Assembly (NCBI GenBank): GCA_934255455.1
Contig: CAKQNS010000004.1
Span: 1-64,000, forward strand
Direction: 5' to 3'
DNA: 64,000 nt
DNA from: an uncultured Alphaproteobacteria bacterium
GTDB taxonomy: Bacteria > Pseudomonadota > Alphaproteobacteria > Rs-D84
Below the pieces are notes generated by a model, which saw only the letters and a list, made by a program, of their open reading frames with translations, made no database searches and had not been told where the DNA came from. Positions within the stretch are counted from its first letter, which is position 1, and the number at the start of each line of letters is the position of its first letter. The position numbers were made by a program, and so were the translations under genes. This document shows positions 26,281 through 34,334 of the stretch, piece by piece.

Positions 26281-26309
26281 GCGCCCCCAACCCACCGGGG
26301 CGTTTTTTT
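26281..26309 (+). terminator. Terminator after the DUF378 gene
   Basis: CGCCCC pairs with GGGGCG (26282-26302), followed by seven T residues. It overlaps the stop codon of the convergent HNH gene. Confidence 0.82.
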
Positions 26310-26640
26310 ATCGCATGTGCACCAACGCGGCGGCAACAATTTTTTTATCGGCGCGTTTCATGTTCCAGTTGTCCAGCGCGTGTTGAAACCGGTCGCGTTT
26401 TTCGCGTTCGAAATCGTCTGGCATTGCGTCGCCCTTGATGCAATTGCAAATTTGGTGCGCCGGGAACAGGTTTTCGACCGCATCTGTGCCACCATGCATA
26501 CGGGGAATGTGATGGTCAATTGACATTTTCTGATTGCGATATATTTCCAGACCGCAAATTTGGCAAAAAACCGGTGCTGCAACCAACAGCTCGATTTTCA
26601 GGGTGATTGTTATTTTATGTGTTGGTGTGCGTAGAGACAT
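26308..26640 (-). CDS. HNH endonuclease
   Basis: A 110-residue stand-alone HNH nuclease with zinc-finger-flanked catalytic core: CQICG, then MSIDHHIPRMHGG, NLFPAHQICNCIKGD. The His of DHHIP and the later Asn and His form the beta-beta-alpha metal site. The N-terminal 25 residues are basic and aliphatic. The start has AGGGAAAG upstream. It is not inside the defence island and has no methyltransferase neighbour, so a homing-type or host repair role is as likely as restriction. Confidence 0.85.
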   Translation of the reverse strand: MSLRTPTHKITITLKIELLVAAPVFCQICGLEIYRNQKMSIDHHIPRMHGGTDAVENLFPAHQICNCIKGDAMPDDFEREKRDRFQHALDNWNMKRADKKIVAAALVHMR

Positions 26641-26708
26641 ATTTCTTTCCCTGTGGTTATGTCGGGTAATCTAGCAGGTAAACGACGCCCGCGCAAGCGG
26701 AAATAAAA

Positions 26709-28736
26709 TCACTCGTCATTTGTGGAGTCGTCATATATGTCGTATACAGTGCCGTTGTCTGTTTGTATATGCAATTGGGCTTTTTTTATCCCGGTCTCAA
26801 TATTGGCATACAGTGTTTGGCCGTTTGGCATCTGGACATTTAATGATGGCGTTGTTTTCTTGTCGCTGCGCAGGTAAATTTTTTTGTCGCCCACATGTAA
26901 TATTCGTCCGCAGTCCCCGATTTCATCGGCCCCGGCGCCAAATCCGATTGTGGTCAGTCCCGCCGGACACGCGTTTCGCGAATTTGAATCGCCGAAATTT
27001 ATGGTCTGGGGTGCGGCCCAATATCCGGCGCCAACATATTGGCATGATTTGTTGTTTGGTGATACCGGGCCGGCGATAAAATCGCCTGTGCCCGCATTGG
27101 CAAAAAATGTGCCGGTGATGGTGTCATACATGCCGGCGGCGCCGGTATCTGTTATAACAACCGGCAAAAAATCACCAACAATAATATCGTCTTGGTATAT
27201 TTGAGCGTGATACATTTTACCAGAACATGGCCCGGCATCAAATCCCGACAGGTTGAATAAATATACTGGTAAATTGTCATAGCGTTTGTCCCAGGCGTTG
27301 GGGCCATAAACCATCACATCATTTACATACATTCGCCAAATGTGCTGCGTCCCATCCCATGTTGCCGTCGCAGTCGCACGAACACCTGTCGGTGTATGCT
27401 TATATGTCAGGAGTATTTCTGTATAGCCATTACCCCCAATCCAACATGTTTCGTTTGATGTTGGTTCATAATCAATCCAAAATTTCGTATTTTTGTCATA
27501 CCCGTGAATAAAGCCCGTGTTTATATACTGGGTGCCGGTGGATTCAATGTATTCCAATACGGTATATTTCCCCAGTGTGGCGGTTCCGTCGGATTTTTCT
27601 GGTAAAAATGTGCCGCCATCACAATGTATTTGGCATTGGTAAATACTGTTTTTACCAGATGTGGTATTATAATCATACCCAATTGGGCATGTCATACATC
27701 GTGTTTGACCATAATTTTCATTGTATGTTGCACCCGCACACATTTCACAAGATGATGTTTGACCATATTTAACATAGTGTACAATGTTTGAATATGTTCC
27801 GGGACCGCAATCGGTTGGTGTGTCGTATACGGTGGCAATATATTGACCGATCGGGACCATCGTTTCACACTGTGATTCTGATGTTTTGTTGACAACGGTG
27901 CCATCTGTATACCCATTTGGGCATTTGTTGCGTGTGTCCGGTTGACCAAAGGCAGCGGTATGTTCGGACGACCAATATTCTACGCCAACATCGGTGCATT
28001 TGCACGAATATGGCGCCCCCGCAGTAAAATCACCGGTGCCATTGTTGGTAAAAAATTGACCCGATATTGTCTCATACATCCCGCACGCATTGTCTGATGC
28101 GCGACATACGGGGATATAAAGTGCGGCGATTTCGTCGTGTTCGTCGTATATCTTTGCGCTGTACAGTTTGCCGCGCGCATACCATGTGATGTCCAGACCA
28201 AATAAAAATATGTCCCAGTTGTTATATTGTTGTGACCAATTAGCATGATCAACCATTGTGTCATTTACATACATTTGCCACAGGTGCTGCGTGCCATCCC
28301 ATGTTGCCGTCGCAGTTGCACGTGTGCCGACCGGCATATATGTAATATTTATTTGCGTGTACCCGTTGCCGCCCATCCAACCGGTGGCGGTGGTTGCCGT
28401 AAAATCAATCTCAAGTTTTATATTTTTGTCATAATACTGTTTATAGCCCGTATTTATATATTGGGTGCCCGTGGATTCCAGATATTCAATCGGTGTGTAT
28501 TCGGCGGGAATATTTGCGTATTCCGTGTTTTCGCATGCTGTGGTTGCGGCAACATAGGTGCCCGCCGGGCACAGTATTTGGCATTGTGAAATATCTGTTT
28601 TTCCGTCTGATGTATCGTAATCAAAACCGTTCGGGCAGTGGCGACAATCATCACTCGTTGTGTCGTAATATGTGGCGCCGGTGCAATTATTTTCAGCGTG
28701 CGCAACCAATGGCACTATCGTCAAAAATATTGCCAT
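26709..28736 (-). CDS. Large Cys-rich secreted repeat protein with two EYIESTG modules
   Basis: A duplicated architecture: a Cys-rich block (GYDYNTTSGKNSIYQCQI and CRHCPNGFDYDT types) followed by a 170-residue module opening EYLESTGTQYINTG or EYIESTGTQYINTG and closing in FFxNxGTGDFxAG. The block-plus-module unit occurs twice with a third Cys-rich block between them. The C-terminus (CGRILHVGDKKIYL ... YDIYDDS) resembles the end of the 6.6 kb protein. MAIFLTIVPLVAHA is a signal sequence; the start is uncertain (ATG 28736, or TTG 28823, since no good ribosome-binding site is seen). Surface exposure and carbohydrate or protein binding are inferred. Confidence 0.7.
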   Translation of the reverse strand: MAIFLTIVPLVAHAENNCTGATYYDTTSDDCRHCPNGFDYDTSDGKTDISQCQILCPAGTYVAATTACENTEYANIPAEYTPIEYLESTGTQYINTGYKQYYDKNIKLEIDFTATTATGWMGGNGYTQINITYMPVGTRATATATWDGTQHLWQMYVNDTMVDHANWSQQYNNWDIFLFGLDITWYARGKLYSAKIYDEHDEIAALYIPVCRASDNACGMYETISGQFFTNNGTGDFTAGAPYSCKCTDVGVEYWSSEHTAAFGQPDTRNKCPNGYTDGTVVNKTSESQCETMVPIGQYIATVYDTPTDCGPGTYSNIVHYVKYGQTSSCEMCAGATYNENYGQTRCMTCPIGYDYNTTSGKNSIYQCQIHCDGGTFLPEKSDGTATLGKYTVLEYIESTGTQYINTGFIHGYDKNTKFWIDYEPTSNETCWIGGNGYTEILLTYKHTPTGVRATATATWDGTQHIWRMYVNDVMVYGPNAWDKRYDNLPVYLFNLSGFDAGPCSGKMYHAQIYQDDIIVGDFLPVVITDTGAAGMYDTITGTFFANAGTGDFIAGPVSPNNKSCQYVGAGYWAAPQTINFGDSNSRNACPAGLTTIGFGAGADEIGDCGRILHVGDKKIYLRSDKKTTPSLNVQMPNGQTLYANIETGIKKAQLHIQTDNGTVYDIYDDSTNDE

Positions 28737-28810
28737 AATTATTGATATTGCATAAATTTTTTGCCGATTTGTGATTGCTGCCCCCCATATTACACGCCGG
28801 CAAAATATAA

Positions 28811-28948
28811 ACCACCAAAGCAATTTGGTGGTTGGAGTTTGACAACAATCTATTAGAATTGCGCGCGTTATTCAATATATTCCACGCCCTCCAACCAAAC
28901 GTGGTTGGAGTTTTATCGTCTTCCCTGACGCTAATAGATGGGTTGTCA
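28811..28948. repeat. Nested palindromic element upstream of the surface protein gene
   Basis: Two short hairpins with related arms (CCACCAAA/TTTGGTGG at 28812-28831 and CTCCAACC/GGTTGGAG at 28889-28910) lie within or beside a larger inverted repeat (TGACAACAATCTATTAG at 28840-28856 against CTAATAGATGGGTTGTCA at 28931-28948). The second hairpin is followed by TTTT and could terminate plus-strand transcripts. It may be a small non-autonomous element or a structured leader; no gene is supported from 28824 to 29068. Confidence 0.55.
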
Positions 28949-29025
28949 TGCCCAACACAGTATTTGCCGTGTATAATGATTATATAAAAACGATAGTGGA
29001 ATTTCAAATAAAAGTTGCCAGAAAT

Positions 29026-29052
29026 AAAAATCCCGCCGGTGGGGGCGGGGGT
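29026..29052 (-). terminator. Terminator after the 105-residue gene
   Basis: CCCGCC and GGCGGG pair on the minus strand and are followed by ATTTTTA. Confidence 0.7.
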
Positions 29053-29068
29053 GTTGCCGTGTGGCACA

Positions 29069-29386
29069 CTAACGGGTGCGCTGTTGTGTGCGCGTGGCCT
29101 GGGCAATGCGGTCTTGTTTAATGCGTTTGTTTATCGCTATTTTCAACAATACCATTTGGGCGTTGCTAAAATTCGTGATGGGATGTGCCATATTATCGGT
29201 GTATCGCAATTCCCCGGTGTCATACAGACGCAATGTGCCAATGTTTGTACCGCGCGCAACGCCATCGTATTTTTCAACATAAACGCTCGGCGTGTTGATT
29301 GCCGCCACCAGTGCACGAAACGCATCACGAGAATCCATACCCTCGGATGGCCAGGTTAAAAAACTGTGCAGTTCATCGTGTGTCAT
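29069..29386 (-). CDS. Hypothetical protein, 105 residues
   Basis: The start at ATG 29384-29386 has AAAGGATT upstream; a longer frame from 29533 crosses the promoter and is rejected. The product begins MTHDELHSFLTW and contains SVYVEKYDGVARGTNIGTLR and a basic C-terminus (KRIKQDRIAQATRTQQRTR). It has no export signal or membrane segment. I do not recognise it; the basic tail would suit nucleic-acid binding, which is only a guess. Its promoter is back to back with that of the next gene. Confidence 0.55.
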   Translation of the reverse strand: MTHDELHSFLTWPSEGMDSRDAFRALVAAINTPSVYVEKYDGVARGTNIGTLRLYDTGELRYTDNMAHPITNFSNAQMVLLKIAINKRIKQDRIAQATRTQQRTR

Positions 29387-29418
29387 TTTGAATCCTTTTT
29401 CATTATTTGATGTCGTAC

Positions 29419-29446
29419 ATTGTAATACAAAGGCTGTATTTGTCAA
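29419..29446 (-). promoter_or_regulatory. Promoter of the 105-residue gene
   Basis: On the minus strand TTGACA (29441-29446) and TACAAT (29419-29424) with a 16-base spacer. Divergent from the promoter at 29488-29515. Confidence 0.65.
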
Positions 29447-29487
29447 ACGGCAAATGGCTGATTGTCTGAGTTTTGTGCGATTAAAAC

Positions 29488-29515
29488 TTGACAAGCATAA
29501 TTTTTGTCCTATGCT
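29488..29515 (+). promoter_or_regulatory. Promoter of the 143-residue gene
   Basis: TTGACA (29488-29493) and TATGCT (29510-29515) with a 16-base spacer, about 40 bases before the start codon. Confidence 0.65.
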
Positions 29516-29553
29516 CTTAGTGTGAAAGAACATAAAACAAAGGACTAATCATT

Positions 29554-29985
29554 ATGCCAAAATACAAACCTAACTTTGTAAAAGAAGCCGCTCAGTTTGT
29601 GCCGAATTGCGATGCATTAATTCAAGATATCAGTGATTTTGTCGAAGCATTTAAATTGAAAAGCAATGATGCGATTAAAATATTGAATATGTTGAAAGAC
29701 ATAGAAAAACAACGCAAATGCGTCAGCAAGAACACTTTGCGCAACTATCGCGCTATGTTAAATGTGATGCGCCGTGCCTATGTTGAGTCAAATTCGCGTG
29801 TTTTGGCGCGCAAGTTTAATGATTTTTACAATGAAAACAAACGCAAAATTTCAATTGCCGAATATGACAACCTGATGGAAATGTTGCGTGTTTTAAATGG
29901 TCGTGCTGACGAAATGGATGTCGCCACGTATGTGAATTTCAAAAACACATATAACAAAATGATTATGAACCAGAAAACACGTTAA
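29554..29985 (+). CDS. Hypothetical helical protein, 143 residues
   Basis: An AAAGGAC site and a sigma-70 promoter precede the ATG. The sequence is almost wholly helical and basic, with two similar arrangements of Asn/Lys-rich helices (NDAIKILNMLKDIEKQRK and SIAEYDNLMEMLRVLNGRAD). No catalytic motif, membrane segment or signal peptide. Unrecognised. It is the last gene before the tRNA-Asn island and shares the composition of the host, not of the island. Confidence 0.6.
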   Translation: MPKYKPNFVKEAAQFVPNCDALIQDISDFVEAFKLKSNDAIKILNMLKDIEKQRKCVSKNTLRNYRAMLNVMRRAYVESNSRVLARKFNDFYNENKRKISIAEYDNLMEMLRVLNGRADEMDVATYVNFKNTYNKMIMNQKTR

Positions 29986-30076
29986 GGCGGACGCGCCCCC
30001 GCGACACCGTGTGTGTCGCCCGCACCCCGCAATTGTGCCCGTGCCACACATTTTCTGATGCATACGATTATGATAC

Positions 30077-30101
30077 AAAACCGCCGTATGGCGGTTTTTT
30101 G
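30077..30101 (+). terminator. Terminator after the 143-residue gene
   Basis: ACCGCC/GGCGGT stem with a GTAT loop (30080-30095) and a T-run. The bases between the stop codon and this hairpin carry nothing recognisable. Confidence 0.88.
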
Positions 30102-30170
30102 TTGTCCCAATGGTTGGTGGCGCGACCGCCCACGCCGTCGGCGCATACGACCGCAACATGCGCAATCAAT

Positions 30171-30197
30171 AAAAAAGCCCCCTTTGAACAAAGAGGG
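30171..30197 (-). terminator. Minus-strand terminator at the island's left border
   Basis: A C-rich/G-rich stem (about 30178-30197, one mismatch) with a six-base A-run on its left acts as a terminator only for minus-strand transcription coming out of the island. Confidence 0.6.
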
Positions 30198-30240
30198 CGG
30201 GAAATATGCACAGTCAACTTGACCTGCAAATCTTTAGCCC

Positions 30241-30333
30241 AGATGTATAGGCATAGGCCAAACACGTGATATCTTAGATTTGCATAGCTTGGGTAAAAGT
30301 ATAGAAAAGATTTTGCCGCGTTATCCTGTATAA
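30241..30333 (+). pseudogene. Decayed 3' end of a recombinase-associated reading frame
   Basis: In frame this reads RCIGIGQTRDILDL, then HSLGKSIEKILPRYPV and a stop. The same tail, diverged but in frame with the same stop position, ends the remnant at 39436-39663, where it is fused to a recombinase C-terminus. The upstream part of the gene is missing here. The tail also resembles the ILELL..G.S.E.IL..YP pattern of DUF433 proteins, an alternative reading. Confidence 0.5.
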
Positions 30334-30402
30334 ACCATGTCAACCCAGCAGCATTCAGGCAAAAATGTCAAAATGATACCGAAACCATCCTATCTGCTCA
30401 AC

Positions 30403-30420
30403 TGACATACGGATTAACAG
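30403..30420 (+). other. Candidate attachment core, left copy
   Basis: TGACATACGGATTAACAG is identical to bases 41359-41376 inside tRNA-Asn (anticodon arm and loop). The flanking bases do not continue into tRNA sequence, so this is a core only, not a second tRNA fragment. Confidence 0.6.
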
Positions 30421-30585
30421 CAAATTGAGACGTGTAATAAAAATCTTCTGTGTGCCGCAGAAATGCGGGCTTTTTTGTGTGTAATTTGTGTAATGACACA
30501 CGGACTGGTGTAGAAATATGTAACTTTGTGATTGGTTCTAATGTAATTAAACCGCACTAAATTCATACAATTTTTGCGAATTTTT

Positions 30586-30635
30586 CGTGACGAAATCGTA
30601 TACGAAATCGACCACGATATCGTCACGATTTCGTA
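30586..30635 (+). promoter_or_regulatory. Cluster of four palindromic operator-like motifs
   Basis: Four near-copies of ACGAAATCG(T/A) or its complement CGATTTCGT occur in 50 bases (GACGAAATCGTA, TACGAAATCGA, CACGATATCGTC, CACGATTTCGTA). They alternate in orientation and sit upstream of the -35 box of the HEPN-like/OLD operon. This looks like a repressor or silencer binding array. No regulator gene is obvious in the island. Confidence 0.5.
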
Positions 30636-30658
30636 GAGAATAGAAAAGTTAAATGTTA

Positions 30659-30687
30659 TTGCAAGAATATTGAATTTTTAGTATGTT
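30659..30687 (+). promoter_or_regulatory. Promoter of the HEPN-like/OLD gene pair
   Basis: TTGCAA (30659-30664) and TATGTT (30682-30687) with a 17-base spacer, 27 bases before the GTG start. Confidence 0.55.
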
Positions 30688-30714
30688 AGATAGGATACAA
30701 ATAAAGGAAAACAC

Positions 30715-31500
30715 GTGGCTGATTATAAAGAATATTTAGATAAAATAAGAAATTCAAAATTGTTATATTTTGAGTCTTTGCCATTGGGATTAACATCTTG
30801 TGAATACAATACACATTTGTTATTAAATAAAATGGCAGAGGCAAGAAAATCATATTTGTTACTGATGGATAATGAAAGATTCACAGACGCTGTATTGATC
30901 GCAGGACATTTGTTAGAGAACGCCGCAGTTATCAACTATATTTCTGTCAGTTTGCAAGCATCTAACACCAAACAAATAAAAAAATATCTTGCACGAGAAA
31001 CTGTTCAAACTTTATGTGATTTATTCAAATTTGTCGGTGATGATGTGGATACAGAAACGCAAGAAACAATAGATTTTATAATGGATGATTTCAAAAATAG
31101 ATGTGATATAGTGCTGTCAAAAAAAGCGGCACAAAGTCACGAAGATTTAGTCCAGACTATATTGAGGACTGCGACAAATTCGGAAAAATTAAGAATCATA
31201 AGAAATAATTACGAATTTCCGGTGGTTGAAGATTATTTGAGGCCGTTTAGGAAAGATTTATCAAATTTTTATGATTTTCCTGGTATTGATAAAAAGCTTG
31301 TATTGTTTTATTCATCATATTGCAAAATAAAACACTGTGGGGCGTCTATGTATGCATCAGCTCTATGCAAAGACAGGGTCGTTATGGATAAAAACCAATA
31401 TAGAGATTTTAGCCCTATAGTCGTGTGGATGTGTTTGGAATACACAGAAAAGAATATAAAAAGAATATTGAAAGAGTATTGTACTGTAAAGTCAGAATAA
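30715..31500 (+). CDS. HEPN-like/DUF5677-like helical protein of the island
   Basis: A GTG start with AAGGAA upstream; 261 residues, almost all helical. The pattern AVLIAGHLLENAAVINYIS, then KKYLARETVQTLCDLFKF, resembles the HEPN-like helical bundle of DUF5677-type proteins, but no clear RxxxxH motif is seen. The nearest candidate is CKIKHCGASM near the C-terminus. It is followed after 87 bases by the OLD-type gene on the same strand with no terminator, and preceded by an operator-like array. It may sense or regulate that nuclease. Identification is tentative. Confidence 0.5.
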   Translation: MADYKEYLDKIRNSKLLYFESLPLGLTSCEYNTHLLLNKMAEARKSYLLLMDNERFTDAVLIAGHLLENAAVINYISVSLQASNTKQIKKYLARETVQTLCDLFKFVGDDVDTETQETIDFIMDDFKNRCDIVLSKKAAQSHEDLVQTILRTATNSEKLRIIRNNYEFPVVEDYLRPFRKDLSNFYDFPGIDKKLVLFYSSYCKIKHCGASMYASALCKDRVVMDKNQYRDFSPIVVWMCLEYTEKNIKRILKEYCTVKSE

Positions 31501-31587
31501 TTTTAGCATCTTCTGGTTCAGATAATAGTTGAATTTCTGTGATGTTTTTGCTAATTTTTCGGGGATAACTAACAAAGGAAATAAAAA

Positions 31588-33375
31588 ATGCGGTTAAGCT
31601 CTTTTGAAATAAAAAATGTGATGTCAATAGTCGATTCTGGAAAATGTTATATAGATGATAATATCATGGTTTTGGCAGGTCAAAACGAATCTGGAAAAAC
31701 AGCTATTTTAAAATCATTGGATTATTTTGCAAATGGTGCAGATGATAAATTTAAAAAATATGCGATGCGAGTTGATGAGGAACCTGAAGTACGTTGTGAT
31801 TTCAAACTAGAAGAACAGGATTGGGTAGACTTCCCTACAGAAATAGCAAGTATTATAAAACAAATTCAAAATATATCATTATACCGTAAAGGTACAGATC
31901 GTGGCTCTCTTTTTTATACCTCGGAGACAAGCAAACATTTAAAAGATATTATCAACAAAAATTATAGTGTTTTAAAACAGCATAGAGATAATATTTTTTA
32001 TGAAACATTGGAGGAACGGGAAGCAAGAGAAGCATCTGGGACAATGTCGTCGACAGATGAGAGTACAGAAACAGAAGAGATAAATGAGGAAGACAAGAAA
32101 AAGAAATTATTCGATAATTTGTTATTGTATCTCAGTAGAAAAATGCCAACAGTTGTATATTATGATAGCTTCTCAAATTTGTTACCAGATGAGATAGAAA
32201 TTGATGATATAGAGGATAACCAAGCTGTTGTTGATTTGCAAAAAATATTAGGGATTGATTTTTGCGAACTACATGATGAAGAACCTCGTATTTACAATAC
32301 TAAAATAAAACGTGCAGAGCACCATTTTAAAGTTGATTTTAATAGTTATTGGCAACAAACGTTTTTAGATGATAGTGATGAATACACAATAGAAATTAAA
32401 CCTTACGGAAATGAAAAACTTACTTTTATGATAGATAGGGGAAACGATACGCCTTTGTATTTTTCTCAAAAAAGTAAAGGGTTCCAATGGTTTAACGCTT
32501 TTTACTTAAGATTGCAAGCAATGGGGGTCGATAGTGATAATTTAAAAAACAACCTCTTACTTATAGATGAACCAGGACAAGGATTACATGAAAGCGCCCA
32601 GAAAGATGTTTTGAAGGTTTTAGAAAATTTAGCATCTAGAGGGTTAAATATTATTTACAGTACACATCACCCTTTATTGATAAATGTTGATGAACACATT
32701 AACAGAATAAGGTTAGTTTCCAATCAAAAAGAGAGTGGTACAAAAATAAACACGTTGAGTCAGTTTGTGTCTAATGTCCCTAAGGGACAAGTTCAATCTG
32801 ACTATACATTGTCTCCCATCAGAACAGCTATGGGATTAGAAAAAATTCAACTTTCAGATGATAGCATCAATGTAATAGTAGAAGGTATAACTGACAAGTA
32901 TTATTTTGATGCTTTTAAAATCTTATTTGCTACAGATGAATCTAGAAAAAAAATCAGGTTTATACCTGCTGCTGGCGCCCCTTCAATCAAGAATATTACA
33001 AGTATTTTATTTGGGTGGGGATATGATGTTAAAATCGTTTTTGACAAGCATACTACAGTTGAGAAAGAATTGAAAAAGTGTTTTGGGGATTATATTTATG
33101 AAAAACAGGTAAAGATGCTCGAACAAAAAGGAATAGAAGATTTGTTTTCTGTCAATGATTTTAAAACGTATGTATTACCAACTGATTTTGAATATAATAA
33201 CGAAAAATGCAATTCTGATAACGTAAAAAATGGTTCACAGGATGCTAAAAAAGAAGTGATCGCACGATTGTTTTTAGATAAAGTTAAAACAGGTATAATA
33301 ACTGCTGGCAATTTTGATCAAGAAACGAAGGAGAACTTCGAATCTGTTTTTGATTGGTTAGATACACAATCTTGA
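31588..33375 (+). CDS. OLD-family ATP-dependent nuclease (AAA ATPase + TOPRIM)
   Basis: OLD-family proteins couple an ABC-type ATPase to a TOPRIM nuclease and occur in antiphage systems. Residues 31-38 are Walker A (GQNESGKT), an acidic Ser/Glu/Lys-rich insert lies near 145-175, and the signature region and Walker B (NNLLLIDEPGQGLHES) lie near 325. The TOPRIM starts with NVIVEGITDKYYFDAF near 430. The usual TOPRIM DxD reads F-D-K-H here, so the second metal Asp is missing. The AAAGGAA site decides the start. Paired with the preceding helical gene. Confidence 0.85.
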   Translation: MRLSSFEIKNVMSIVDSGKCYIDDNIMVLAGQNESGKTAILKSLDYFANGADDKFKKYAMRVDEEPEVRCDFKLEEQDWVDFPTEIASIIKQIQNISLYRKGTDRGSLFYTSETSKHLKDIINKNYSVLKQHRDNIFYETLEEREAREASGTMSSTDESTETEEINEEDKKKKLFDNLLLYLSRKMPTVVYYDSFSNLLPDEIEIDDIEDNQAVVDLQKILGIDFCELHDEEPRIYNTKIKRAEHHFKVDFNSYWQQTFLDDSDEYTIEIKPYGNEKLTFMIDRGNDTPLYFSQKSKGFQWFNAFYLRLQAMGVDSDNLKNNLLLIDEPGQGLHESAQKDVLKVLENLASRGLNIIYSTHHPLLINVDEHINRIRLVSNQKESGTKINTLSQFVSNVPKGQVQSDYTLSPIRTAMGLEKIQLSDDSINVIVEGITDKYYFDAFKILFATDESRKKIRFIPAAGAPSIKNITSILFGWGYDVKIVFDKHTTVEKELKKCFGDYIYEKQVKMLEQKGIEDLFSVNDFKTYVLPTDFEYNNEKCNSDNVKNGSQDAKKEVIARLFLDKVKTGIITAGNFDQETKENFESVFDWLDTQS

Positions 33376-33395
33376 TTCACAAAGTGGAATGTTAA

Positions 33396-34196
33396 CTATT
33401 CTGCATGGTTAGAAACGATCAAATTGTAAGCCAAACTAGCCAAAGTTATGTAATGCATTGCCAAATTTTGATCTAGTTCTTCTGCTGGTTTATGCGCTTT
33501 TTCGTTGCGTAAAAATTGAATTGCTAAATGTAGATATCCAACCCCGCGATAGAAATCTGCCTCTGGTGTTTTTGGGTTCGGTTGACTACCAAATAATGTA
33601 TCATAAAATTTATGGCTTTCTGCATTTAAGTTAAAAACATCCGATGCTTTTTCGCGCCCCGTTAGTTGCTCTAATTTTTGTCGTGCGATTTTATAGGCTT
33701 CATCGACAGCATGAAAATAATTGCCAGTTTCTAAATATTGGTTAATATGATTAAAAATTTCTGGGCATATTGATAACAATAAATTATTGTCAATGTGAGC
33801 TTCGGTTATTGTTTGACGTTGTAAAGAAGAATTTTTGCGTAATTTATTGGCTATATCTTTTATCATGTTCATTTGGATTCGTCGGTTTTCCATAATGTGT
33901 CTCGCATCGGGCAAAACAGGGCCACGAGTTAAGAACCCTAGATCTTTTTGTATAACCGTATTAGCCATGGCCTCAATCGTATCTGCTACAATATCATTGT
34001 TCTCAATATCCCAAAATGTTCTCAGGCGGTTTGCTTTTGAAGTGCCATTTTTGCAATATTTTTCGTCTTCAATGTTTATTTCAAAATCTTCAAAAAAACG
34101 ACGGAATGATTCATCAGAAAAATCTAAAACATAACCAGTTTGCATACCAAAAGCGTTTTCCAATAATCGTTTATCAAGCGCACTGATTTTTGCCAT
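33396..34196 (-). CDS. HEPN-Ymh (TIGR02391-like) family protein
   Basis: The C-terminal 140 residues match the Ymh/TIGR02391 pattern seen in abortive-infection loci: HINQYLETGNYFHAVDEAYK, KLEQLTGREK, YRGVGYLHLAIQFLRNEKAH. The segment RNEKAH fits the HEPN RNase RxxxxH motif. The N-terminal half is unrecognised. The family is thought to act as a toxin-like RNase, often in restriction loci. It converges with the OLD gene (20-base gap), and its promoter region lies in 34197-34334, which carries no gene. Confidence 0.72.
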   Translation of the reverse strand: MAKISALDKRLLENAFGMQTGYVLDFSDESFRRFFEDFEINIEDEKYCKNGTSKANRLRTFWDIENNDIVADTIEAMANTVIQKDLGFLTRGPVLPDARHIMENRRIQMNMIKDIANKLRKNSSLQRQTITEAHIDNNLLLSICPEIFNHINQYLETGNYFHAVDEAYKIARQKLEQLTGREKASDVFNLNAESHKFYDTLFGSQPNPKTPEADFYRGVGYLHLAIQFLRNEKAHKPAEELDQNLAMHYITLASLAYNLIVSNHAE

Positions 34197-34334
34197 TTGT
34201 AATATCCTTTATTTACTACCAATAATATAGGGATAAAAGCATGTGTTTTCAAGGTGTTGAGACGAAATTTATAAAAAATACGTATGGCGCAAAAATATAG
34301 AACGCCGTTCAACAAAATCATATAATGAAGCTTA

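Larger units (their letters stand above)
30241..30420. repeat. Left arm of a roughly 180-bp imperfect inverted repeat
   Basis: This stretch matches the reverse complement of about 39349-39533, including the tail frame, ATGTCAACC(C/T)AGCAG, TCAGGCAAAAA, ATCTGCTCAA and the tRNA core. Both copies have the core on the side facing the island interior. Confidence 0.75.

Noticed and set aside
28800..28950. Possible CRISPR array
   Set aside because: Only two different short palindromes are present, without regularly spaced identical repeats or cas genes.
28693..29106. A 137-residue minus-strand frame across the palindromic region upstream of the large surface protein
   Set aside because: It passes through both hairpins and a terminator and shows no coding bias or start site.
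30403..30420. A second tRNA-Asn copy at the left island end
   Set aside because: Only 18 bases match; acceptor, D and T arms are absent.
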